Source: Dasypus novemcinctus (Eukaryota > Chordata > Mammalia > Cingulata > Dasypodidae). From it: DNA of 64,000 bases. The stretch spans positions 95,131,675 to 95,195,674 of the forward strand of contig NC_080683.1 in assembly GCF_030445035.2 (NCBI RefSeq), in the 5' to 3' direction. Made by a program: the position numbers and the translations under genes. Shown one piece after another: positions 1 through 10,844 of the stretch. Position 1 is the first letter of the stretch. Each line of letters begins with the position of its first letter. The notes under the pieces are model-generated. The model was given only the letters and a program-made list of their open reading frames with translations. It made no database searches and was not told the origin of the DNA.

Positions 1-1649
1 ACTGCTTGGAGAGCAGAGCGTGGTCTAGATTTCAGCCCTCATCAGCCCTCTTAGCTGAGTGCCCTTATACAAAGCTCAGCCTTAACAGACTTCTGTGGTG
101 GGTTTGGTGGTGATGACTGTTAAGTCATAGAGTTTGTATAAATTTTATATATTAAAATAAAATACACTATATTATTTTAGTAAAATAGTAATACACTACA
201 AATATGTGTAACACATGAAACTATAGAAAGAAAAATTGGCCCAGATTCATACCACATGAAGACAACCATATTAAAATTTGGGTCATTTTCTTCAGCATTT
301 TTCTAAGCATATATAGTTGCAATCACATTTAATTGGATCTTTAAATCTAGATACAGAATATGGTCTCGGATCATTTTCAGTTTCTGTACTTAAATCTTAA
401 GTTCAATAAAATCTTTACTTGGTCTAACTATTACTTTTGTTAAACACTTTTTTTCTCTCCTATCTTCCTCGGTAATAGGATGCTGATTTTTTTACTAGGC
501 ACATGGTCACCTGGGATAAAGATAAATCTGGTCGCATGACGAAAGTCTGGCCTATAAGATATAGTTTGCCTCTTCTAAGAAGAGTCCTTAATGGAAGAGG
601 CATCCCACTTTCCCCCTTTCCTTCCTGCTTGCTAGAATGGAGACACAACGGCTAGATTCCACCACCCATCTTGGGTCATGAGAGATCTTGGGAATGACAG
701 ACAATGAAGTTCCCATTGAGATTCTGGCTGTCAAAGAACAGACTGAAGGACCTGAGTAAAGCAAGGACTATGAGATGGCTGCTTTTAATGGTACTGGACA
801 GCTTAAAGGAAGAGTAGTAAGTTCTCTGCTCAAGATATTACCTGAAACCAGGTCCTTTCTCTGACTGCTGAAAAGATCTCACATCTTGTTAACGTTGGGG
901 ATGATAGAACCAGGAGATGTAGAGATTAGAATGATCTACTTAACATCGTTTCTGGGATCCCTAAAATGGAAATAGATGGGGATTCCAATAAGGCCCAACA
1001 GATTCCTCTTACAGAAAATAACATTGTCTGATGGATGGAGACCTAATCCACTACCAAGGTCAGCCACGACCTCTTTCCAGTTCTCAGACGTGAGCTGTTC
1101 ACACATCCAGATTCCCTGGAATGAATTAGAGGCTGTTTGCTCTTTGAGAAAGCATTCTCTAATAACACCACTAATGATTTGTGAATCTACCTCTGAGCCT
1201 TCACAAAGGGACTTATTTTTCAGGATAACTGTAAAAGGCACCCCCCTTTCTCTTGTGCACTTGCTAAGCATTCAGCTTCCAATCTATGACTTTGAGGGTT
1301 GAGATGGGGCTTTGATGTTTCCTTTTCTTCCTATAATTCCAACAATATAGCAAAAATGATGTCTACTGCAGGGTCTAGTTATTCTGCAGAGTGAAGATGT
1401 CTCCAGTTTTTTAGTCTGCTCACCCACCTGGAGCTGAAGTCTACTTTACATTTTTTACTCAGGTAATTATTTTGTCTGAAATATAGTTGAATGGGATACT
1501 ATGATTATACTTGAGGCATTCGATGACGGTCAGGGAGAGCATCCATCTCTTCTCCAAGAAGTGAACAGCATTTTTTCAAATTGTAGATCTAATCATGTTG
1601 TTCACACTCTCCAAAGATTACTGACCACAATTAGATTAAAATCTGAAGT
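1..1649. other. No gene recognised (5' intergenic)
   Basis: AT-rich at 120-350. At 455-700 the order GCTTGCTAGAATGGAGACAC then CATCTTGGGTCATGAGAG hints at an old LTR, but without ends. At 936-1302 both strands are open for about 110 codons; I recognise no protein in either. Confidence 0.5.
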
Positions 1650-2095
1650 CCTTTTCATGACCACAAGCCCCATAAGACCCACTTCTCTTGCCACTCTTCC
1701 TGTGCAACCCTCTCCAGCCACTTTGGCCTCCTTGCTCTCACGTTTCCATTTCAGGCCCTTTGTACTTGTTCTGTCTGTCTGGAATTCCCTCCTTCCTGAT
1801 ATTTGTCTAGCTAGCCTCAATTCAGTTTTCAAAAATTGCATCTTCAGAAAGTACTTCTTTAGCCACTTTAGCTAACATAGCAGTAGATCCTCCACACTTT
1901 TTCCATCTGCCCTTACTCTGAGAGATTGTTCTTTGCTGGTCTCATCATTAACAGCACATTAAATATTTGTTAGGAAGGAAACTATGCAAGGGAAGCACCT
2001 TGGCTTTCTTGTTCACTGCTGTATCTCAAATGCCTATTACTGTCTCTGGAACATATTAAGATTTTGAAGGTTTGTTGAGTGAATGAATAAGTGAA
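1650..2095 (+). repeat. L2 LINE, 3' end
   Basis: Reads like the L2 3' end on the plus strand: a CTGGAATTCCCTCCTTCC segment near 1781, then TTGTTCACTGCTGTATCTC near 2011, and a terminal TTTGTTGAGTGAATGAATAAG near 2071. This explains the minor open frames here. Confidence 0.75.
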
Positions 2096-2801
2096 AAGAA
2101 ACCCTTTCTTTTATTCTTGCAGTAAATCCTTTTTTTCTTTCTTTTCTAAAGATGGTTATGTTTCTGTTGCTTGAAGCCAATAATTAAAACTGATATAGAT
2201 TTGAATTGCTTTTAAAACATTCTTATCTTCTGAGAAAGACAATTCAATCCAAACCTAGTATTTATCAATGGATAGAGTTTGTCAATTACCCTTGACTCAA
2301 CTCTCTTTGTTCTTGGGCACTAGTTGAAAATCTTTCTCAAAAATATAGCTGGGTAATACTTGATTCATAGCCCTGTTTCAGATATTTGCCTTCTCATGGA
2401 GTTCCATTGAACTGAAAGGATATCTTTGTTTCACCCTCCTTTCTGGCTTTCTAGCTCTCTGAGTAAATAACACACACAAGTGCTTTAATCCCCTTGAATG
2501 CTGTTATCAGCTCACCTAAATACTTGATCAGAACCAAGCCTCCAAATACATCACCACCAGACATTTTACCCCTTCCTCTTCTTACCCACTTTTTTTTCTG
2601 GGGGTAGCCATCTCTGAGTGATAGTAGAAAGAGGACTTCCAAGGGAACATGGGGTGGAGGAGGGACTCTGGCTTCTTGAGAAGCACCACTCACAAGGCAA
2701 ATGAAACTTTCCCAGTGTTCTGATTGCTGTTGTATTTCTGATCCCATAATTAAACAGTGGGGAGCTGCAACGTTGTCTTGCTCCCTGTTTTCACATGGGT
2801 A

Positions 2802-3309
2802 TCATATGATTTTTCTTTTTCTTTTTTTTAAAGATTTTTATTTATTTATTTAATTCCCCCCCCCTCCCCCGGTTGTCTGTTCTCTGTGTCTGTTTGCTGC
2901 GTCTTGTTTCTTTAATTTTTTTTAAAAAAGATTTATTTTTTTATTTAATTCCCCCCCCCTCCCCCGGTTGTCTGTTCTCTGTGTCTATTTGCTGTGTCTT
3001 GTTGTCTTGTTTCTTTGTCCGCTTCTGTTGTTGTTAGCGGCATGGAAAGTGTGGGCGGCGCCATTCCTGGGCAGACTGCACTTTCTTTCGCGCTGGGCGG
3101 CTCTCCTCACAGGCGCACTCCTTGCGCGTGGGGCTCCCCTACGCGGGGGACACCCCTGCGTGGGAGGGCTCTCCTTGCGCACATCAGCACTGCACATGGG
3201 CCAGCTCCACATGGGTCGAGGAGGTCCGGGGTTTGAACCGCGGACCTCCCGTGTGGTAGACGGATGCCCAAACCACTAGGCCATGTCCGCCGCCTCATAT
3301 GATTTTTCT
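2802..3309 (-). repeat. DAS-type SINE with duplicated 3' tail and 15-bp TSD
   Basis: Full-length tRNA-derived SINE on the minus strand, bounded by a perfect 15-bp direct repeat (TCATATGATTTTTCT at 2802-2816 and 3295-3309). The tRNA-like 5' head lies at the right: A box TGGCCTAGTGG (complement of 3273-3283) and B box GGTTCAAACC (complement of 3229-3238). A GC-rich body follows (about 3030-3220), then a C-rich/TTTATT tail. The tail module occurs twice (about 2826-2915 and 2920-3010). Such elements are characteristic of armadillo DAS-SINEs and are moved by L1. Confidence 0.88.
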
Positions 3310-4806
3310 AGGCAGTTAGTTTTGTCTGTGGTACACTGAGAGAAAATTCCTCTCAAATTCTGCAGATCAACTGTCCAAGTCTCAAATGCATACATCTTTC
3401 TTGGTACTTTACAAATATTTTAGTGTAAGTTTGGGAAGACTATGTCAGAACCTTACACTAAAAGCGCTAAGGATTATTTCTATACAGGTTATATTTCATG
3501 CATTATTTTTATGGTCCTTATGACAAATATGACATATAAACTCATGTGTGAATCTAACCAGTACTTACATTCTTACAACCCACATTTCAATAATATGTTT
3601 CTCTAATTTGACAATACAGTTTCAAACCCTGAAGCCTCACCATTGCCAATGTTGGGACTCTTCCCCCTACCTCCATTCCAGATACTTCCAATCCTTGGAA
3701 GGGTGTTAAAAGACTTAGCAGTAAGTTACAAAAATATGCCTGTGGCCTTGAGACTCTCCGTTCACTGTTCAGTCATTGTTTCCAGTGACACCGGTGACCT
3801 TGGCATGACCTATAGAGTCTTGTTGTTGGCACAACTTCCCTTATTCTCATTGATGACTGCTCTTGGAAGACTTTTATTTTCATCTAGATTGAAGTATTTT
3901 GAACGTGGCAGTCATGTCTTATACTTTACAATAATCCTGTGAACCTCTTATAGACTCAGGTGTTCTGTGCAAAGTAAACACTCAATGTTTGTTGCTTGAT
4001 CAATTATCATCAAGACTGAGGTTATCACATGTCAGCTAATAGACTGGGATACTGAATTCAGCTCTATAGCCATTAGAAAACCCTGGTATAAATGGAAAAG
4101 GATTTCTTGCATTTATTAAATATATTGATGGCAGTCTCTATGTTTGTAATAAGTGTTTTCTATGTAATAAGTGCTGTCTCTTTTAAAATAGTCTTCATTG
4201 CAGATATTTTTCTTTCTGGATTTTTACTGACAAAAAAGTCCAGGTTCAGAGAATTGATTACATGGTCACAGTAAATAGAAACAACAACTATTTAAAATTG
4301 TAGTCTGGGAGCCGAAAAGGAAAAATAAGAGGATGCACAGGTATAGGAGAGATTCTTAAAGTATGAAGAAGGGTAAGATAATACATCTGCTGGTAAGATA
4401 GCCTAGGCCAGGGGCATAAATGGCACTCAGTAGAGAACTGGAATTCTAGAAGCATAGACTTCAATATTTGAAATCTTCACTAAGATTTTGTTATTTCATT
4501 TTGAAGAAGCTGCAACAGGGAATTTGAGCAGCAGCATTAGAAAATTTGGAGTTTCTAAGGTAACAAAGCACTTTACATCTGTCCATTGTTAATGATGTTC
4601 AAGTTAGACATCAGAAGCTCCTTGCAGTACAGTAGCCTTATTCCTGATTATGGAAAATCAGGTTTCCCCTACTAATTGAGGCATTGCCTCTAATCACCCT
4701 GGGGAGGAAAATGAATCTAGTCCAATATTTTTAAGTTGCATTTTAAGAGCCTTCTCCTTAAGGCCTTATAGTTTGGCAATGCTAAGTTCCAGCTTCCTAC
4801 TTGATC
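3310..4806. other. No gene recognised
   Basis: Unique-looking AT-rich sequence apart from the L2 tail at 3895-4000. A perfect 12-bp inverted repeat (3418-3429 with 3452-3463) could form a hairpin. Confidence 0.5.
3895..4000 (+). repeat. L2-like 3' tail
   Basis: Short stretch with the order typical of an L2 end (GTCATGTCTTATACTTTAC, then AAGTAAACACTCAATGTTTG and TTGCTTGAT). Diverged, so the assignment is tentative. Confidence 0.4.
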
Positions 4807-5030
4807 TAGTGCAGCTCTATCCCAGACCACTTTCTGCAATGATAGAAATGTTCTGTATCTGCTCCACCCAATAGAGTAGCCAATAGTCATGTGGGCTAAT
4901 TGAGCACTTGAAATATGGCTAGTGCAACTGAGAAATTGAAATGTAATTTTCTCTCATTTTAATCAATTAAATTTAAATTTAAATAGATATTTGACTAGTG
5001 GCTACTGTATTTGAACAGTACAGTTCAAAT
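4807..5030. mobile_element. hAT-type nonautonomous DNA transposon relic (MER class)
   Basis: Contains the recognisable series TTTCTGCAATGATAGAAATG, GTAGCCAATAGTCATGTGG, GAGCACTTGAAATATGGCTA and GACTAGTGGCTACTGTATTTG, ending ACAGTACAG, as in the mammalian family whose ends read CAGTGCTGTCCAATAG. It is old and diverged and its exact MER number is not certain to me. No transposase coding capacity. Confidence 0.6.
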
Positions 5031-5689
5031 GTCTGGTCAAAACAAGAACTAACCAATTTCAGGTTATGCATCAGTCTGCTCTTCCGACTGAATTCTTGTC
5101 TCTAAATATAGCTTTTCCCTCTGTACTATCAGGTGATTCCTTCTGCCTCTTGCCTCTTTCAATTAACTCCTTTTCTTCTCATTTGTTTCTCAACATTTTC
5201 AACCATTACCCACTTGCTTTCTGTAGGAATTGCAAAATGGCTTTATAGGATAATCTTTTCATAGAAGCATCATTTTCCCCATTTCCTGCACATTTGGAAA
5301 ATAAAAATAATAGTAAAAGCTGTTTCTTTTCATGTTACCTGTTAATGAAAAGCAGTATTTCCCCAGATATGGAGCATGTACTCCTGATGGCAGGAGAGAT
5401 GACTTTAGGTGGGACTGAGCCAAGCATTTTACATATATTCTTACTTTTTTAAATGGATATTACAAAAATGTGATTAGCACCTCAAATGTGTAATTTCATG
5501 GATATTATGGCTTAACATGAAGCTAAAGTAGCCATTTAAGTTTTAGAAAGAGTCATTTAAAGCAATATTAAGTTAATAGTGGCATAACTGATACTACTTA
5601 AGGACAAAATTTATTTTGAAAATGACTGAACCCTGGGAAATTCAGTCATTAAAGGAACTTACTGTATCTGCTCCTTCCTGTGCCTTCTC

Positions 5690-6075
5690 TGAGCTCTGGC
5701 CCATGGCTCATCACTTGTGAACATGAGGGGCCCTTCTCCTGTCAGGCCTTTGTTTCTTTGTTCACTTCTACCAGGGGCACCCTTCTGCTCTCAACCACTC
5801 ACTCTCCACCGGGTGAAATTTTATGTACCCATCCAGGTCGGGTTCAATCTTTGGAGAAATCTTTCCAGTCCCCTCTCTACTTCCTTATCCTCATTGTACA
5901 CTATGCATTCTCCCGAGTGCAGCATTATTCATATAATAGTTTACCTGGCTGAAGATGGATATGTTTTGCTGACTAGAATTGAGAATTCTTGGAAGGCAGG
6001 GGCATTGTTCAATCATCTTTTTATCTCAGAGTCAGTCACAGAGTCTGGCATATTGTAGGTGTTTAGAAAATATTT
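5690..6075 (+). repeat. L2-like LINE 3' region
   Basis: Diverged L2-type end: GAATTCTTGGAAGGCAGGGG near 5983, a 'TCTGGCATATTGTAGGTG' element near 6044, then TTTAGAAAATATTTGTCAA. The two overlapping open frames here (90 and 113 codons) are explained by it. Confidence 0.5.
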
Positions 6076-6894
6076 GTCAAGGGACAAACCCAATTTTTAA
6101 ATAAAATATGTGGAGCCAATTTTTAAACACCCTCCCCTGCTTCCTCTCGCATTCATTACATTTGTAGGCAGCTTTTTGCCAGTGGGCTGAGAAATGCTCA
6201 AGAAAATTAGCCAAAAGAAACATATAAGGATGATGAAGCTGTGAGAAAAAAATGCAAAGCTTCCCAAAGCTAAAATAGTATGATCTTTGAAATTACTTTT
6301 ACCACTGCTACCAAAGAAATTTTAGATTGAGAATTTAATTTATTCAAATAATGCAGTCTGAAATAACCTACTTTACTGAAAGAAAAAAAGTCTTTTTGGA
6401 TTGAATTATGAAGTTCGTCTATGCTGATTTCATTCACTAAGGAATTGCTCAATTCTTCTTTTCACTTTGTCTGGTTAACTACATTACATATACATTGCAT
6501 AGCACTTTGCTATCAAAGTCAGATCATAACATAGATACAAAAGAGTTCCTGAATACAACTTTTCCATAAGCTTCTTCATGAGAATGAGTCATTTACTTAT
6601 ATCTAGAACAATAAAGGCATGCAAGGCAGCTAGGTTTAATAGGAATAATTTGTCTTTAAATAAAGTTAACTGCATTACTTTTCTACATTTCTAGAAAGCT
6701 CATGGTGTTTTCTTTAAGTGTTATCTAGTCTGGATAGGCAATATATTTGTTCAGGAGCTATTTCCTTTCAAGGCATTTTCCTTCCAACCTCAAAAGAAAT
6801 CTAGCGAGTAAGTCCTGTTTCTATCTATGTTTTTCTTTTTAACGGTCTCTGATTTTGAGAATGTGTAGGACAAATTCCTAAGGCAATTTGTTCA

Positions 6895-8755
6895 TCGTCA
6901 GTTAGTCTTTTAAACCATGCTTATTGCATGCAAGGCATTGGAGTAGGTGCTAGTATAGAAACAGCACAAGACAAGGTACCATAGCTCACAGAGCTTTCAG
7001 TGTTTGGAGAAACATAGGTAAACTGATGTTGTGTTTGGTGCACTCTAACACTACTGTGTTGGCACTGAAGAGGAAATCTAATCTGCCTACAGGTACAGGG
7101 AAGGCTTCCTGGAGGAGGTGACTCTTGACCTAAGCTTTGAAGAATAAATAGATACCAGCTGGACCCAGACAGGTGGGAAGGACATTCAGGGCAAGCAGCA
7201 TGTGGGAAGGCCCAGAGGCCAGAAGTGGCATCATGCAGGGGGGAAAGTGAGCATTCTATCTAGCTTTGAGAAATGGAGGAAATGAGAATAAAAGGGTCAT
7301 TGGAAAATTGCCAGAATAGGAATGGCCCTCTACTGAGCTAAGGGATTTGAACTTTTTATCCTTAACACTTAGGAGCCATTGAAGCAATGAAGGGACAAGG
7401 TCAGATTTGTGTTCTTAACAGACAGCTCTGGCAGCCTGGTGGAGGATGAATTGGAGCAGGGCCAAAGTAAGGCGGGGAGCCTAATTCAGAGGCAGCAGTA
7501 GTGAGCAGACTGAGTCATGACAAGAGCCTTGACAAGGTTTACCATATAATGGGTGGGAATAGGTGGGAGGGCTTTTTAGGAGATAACAGTACAAGCCTTG
7601 GTGACTGTGGGTTGAGCGAGAGAGCTTAGAATACGCATCTCCCAGGTCTTTGCTTGAGCAACTGGATGGGGAATAGTGTCATCCACTAGACCAGGGGTCA
7701 CAGCAGAAGGAGAGAGATGAGTGGGGTTTAGAACACAGTGTTTCTGACATATCTCTGAGACATCAAGTGCTGGGTTTAGGGATTACCAGAGAGTTCTGAG
7801 AAAGAAATAGAATCATGGTCAATAGCAAATGACAACTGAAGACAAATGTTTAGATGGGATCATCCAGGGACCATGCATGGAATGATCAGCAGAGGGCCAA
7901 GGCTGAGGGTCTGGGCAAAACCTACAGTTAAGAAACAGCTAGAGGAGGAGAAGGCATGCCAAAGAGATGGAGAACCACAGAGATGGAGAAAACAGGACAA
8001 GTGTTCTTGCAGAAGCAGAAAGAGTCAAGAGCTCAGGAGAGGCAGCTCAACGATGTCAAATGCTGCAGAATGTTCAGGTCAAATAAGAACAGAAAAAAAA
8101 GTCCATTGGCTTTAGAAAATGGATGAGATGTGGAAGTTTTCAGGGACCTTAGTGAAAAACGTTACAGTGGCATGCTAGGGTATGAGTCATGTTTCAGCAG
8201 ATTAAGGAGTGACTAGAGTAGGGTAGAAGTATACCTAGAGAGTATATACAGCTATCCTTTTTCAAGTCAGTAGAAGACTACATGGGGTTGAGAGAGGTTT
8301 TAGTTAGTTTGCTTGTAAAGATAAAATGTATCTGAACATGTTTATATGCTTGGGAGACAACTAAGCAGAGATGGAATCTAAGCAAATAGGGAAGAAATTA
8401 GCCTTGGAGAGGAATGAGGGGGCCATAGCTTGCCCTACACAGAAACACAGAAAGGAATGTATTTGTAGGAAGCAGAGAGAAAACTGAGGAAATTCTTACC
8501 TGATAATATTAATTTTCTGATCTGAAGAAGGAGAAAGGGGAAGGTGACAAGAGAGAGTATCTGAGGAAAGTTCTGTGAATTTGCAACAACTTGTAGAATT
8601 CTTTCCAGGGCACATAGCAGCCTGAGGATAGGAGCAAGGAATTTCAAGGACTGAATAGATTGAGAACAGGGATTTTGTTGAGTATGGATAACAGAAAAGA
8701 CCAAGGAAATTAAGGAAAAATTTCAGAATGTGATTGAAATGATGGTGTTTGGTGT
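6895..8755 (-). repeat. L2 LINE relic, antisense, long copy 1
   Basis: The plus strand reads as the complement of an L2, 3' end first. Landmarks in order: GGAAGGCTTCCTGGAGGAGG (7099-7118), GGAGCCATTGAAG near 7373 with the following GTCAGATTTG, CCCAGGTCTTTGCTTGAGCA near 7641, and GATGTCAAATGCTGCAGAA near 8051, the complement of the conserved AAFDTV-type RT motif region. Many stops and indels; non-functional. Purine-rich composition of the plus strand follows from this. Confidence 0.7.
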
Positions 8756-10660
8756 TTAGACTATTTAGGGAAGCTCAAAATGCTGTTGAAAGAAATATAA
8801 AGATTTCCCAAGCTTCATTTTAAAAGATAAGTAACAGCTAGGCAAAGAGGATGTAGGGAAGTTTCCATGAAGAGGACACTGTGTAAAAATCCCAGAGAAG
8901 AGAGAGCAAAATTTAAAGACAGAAAGATAAATAGCAGTCAGATTATAAATGATGTAAAGCAAAGAGACAGAATTTTGAGAAATATTGGAAATTACTGAAG
9001 GGTTTTAAGAAAAGCAGTCAAATGGTCATATTTGTACTCTGGGCATTTGATATGGCATTTGGTATGGCACAAGAGTGGGGGCAGGCAGATCAGTCCTTCC
9101 CATTGAAGAGAATGGATTTAGTAGGGGGTGGAAAGATGTGAATGGACTCAGGAGCCATCCAGGTGTTTGGCTGGATTCTAGATGAGAGGAAAATGGAGCC
9201 GCTCACTGAGTAGTGAGCAGAGGAGGAAGTTGTCCCAGGAAAGATACTGAGTTCTGTTTTTAGCATTCTGGGATTGAGGTGCTTGTGGGATACATAAGTG
9301 GAGAATTTCAATAGGCAGTCATTTTACTGAAGCTCTGGAAAGCTGGAAAGCTTTGAGACTGAAGTTCTGGAATCCCGCATATAAATTAAGAGGTCTTTGA
9401 CATATAGATTTTAATTTAACCCATAAGAGCAGATGAGATTGCCTAAGGAGAAATTGTGGAGTTAAAGAGAAGAGTTTAGAAAAGTCCCATCGAAAACAAT
9501 TAAGGGAAATGCAGAGACAGTTTGTTTCAAAAGAAATAGAAAAGTAAGTCAGAGGAAGAAAACCAAGAGGCTACAGAAATCAAGGGAAGAATGTTCCCAG
9601 AGGGTCAGCTGTGTTATATATTTTTTATGTACTATACAAGAGAGTCAACAAAAATGAAGCCTGAGAAGTGTCTACAGGATTTAGCAGGCAGGAGAGCAAC
9701 AGCAAATTAGAAAAAACAATTTCTATGATGTGGTGAGTGAGCGCAGTATGGGGAGAGCCCAGGTGCATGGGACTGAAGCATGGGTGTGAGGTTCTGTCAG
9801 AGGGCAAGCATACCAACAGCGTCTGTGAAGTATATTGTAAAGAGGGAACTGCCTTTATCTGGAAGAGGACATAAACTCAGAGGAAGCATTGTTTTTCTTT
9901 TTCCTAGACTTGAATATGTCTAAGTGCTTATGATAACGAGCCAGTGGAGGGGAACAAAGTTAAAAGTACAGGAAGGGAAACAATGCTGGTTGATAAAGAC
10001 CCCTCAGAATGTGAGAAGAATATCCAGAGCACAGGTTAAGGGATTAGCCGCAGGCAGACTGAGGGACACCTCTCCATGAGGAAAAGTAAGAAGCGACAAA
10101 AGAGATAAATTTGTAGGTTTGATTGTGGGAAGCTGAGGGAGTTTGCTTCAAAGACTTTCATTTTCTCTGTGAAGAAGGAGGCAAGTTAACTGTTGACTCT
10201 GAGAGGGGTGGGGAGGGAAGGGGAGGGGAGGAGATGGTCGTTGTCAAGAAATAGGGGTGGTAGTAGCAGAGATAATGAGGTCAGGGCAGTTTGAAATAGC
10301 TGCCAGTGAAGCATAAAAAGATTGATGGACAACACTGAGGGACTGATTAGAACTGGAGACCGATTCAGATGGGGAGTAATTCTGGTTTATGATAAGATTC
10401 CAGGTTTAGCCATGGGAGTGAGTTGCTAAATTGGAAGTAAAAGTCCGAGGAGATGTGGAAGTAAAGAACCTGAGTGCTGGTGAGCAATGTACATGGATTA
10501 GTGTAGTGTAGGATATAGGCAAGCCCAAGGTGGAGAGAAAATTGTAATCAAATTAGGCAGAGTAACCAGAAGGTTAGTCAATGCCTGTGAAGATCAGAAA
10601 TTGAGGGTGGGTTGGCTGGATAACATGAGAATATAGTTTTTGTAAAAGGAAAGATTTTGA
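8756..10660 (-). repeat. L2 LINE relic, antisense, copy 2
   Basis: The order of L2 landmarks restarts here: GAAGGGTTTTAAG near 8997, GATTGAGGTGCTTGTGGG near 9273, AGCAGATGAGATTGCCTAAG near 9428, CAGAGCACAGGTTAAGGGAT near 10026, TTTTCTCTGTGAAGAAGGAG near 10160. Because the downstream part of the element reappears after the upstream part, this is a second copy or a duplication and not a continuation. Heavily decayed. Confidence 0.6.
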
Positions 10661-10844
10661 AGCATCAACAGGGAGCAAGAATACTGACTCTTATACTCTA
10701 TCCCTGTGAAAAGTTGTGAAATAAACAGCCCTTAGTTGAGAGGGATTCAGGTCCCATGAGAAGTAAGAAGGCCATAAGACAGGGAATGTTCAGAGTAGAG
10801 TTTGAATGAATGGAGGAGTCCATCCATCCATAACTTGATTATGT

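Noticed and set aside
936-1302. Overlapping 111-codon (minus) and 108-codon (plus) frames
   Set aside because: Unusual for AT-rich DNA, but neither peptide resembles a family I know, there is no splice or promoter context, and one may be a shadow of the other. Kept only as a remark.
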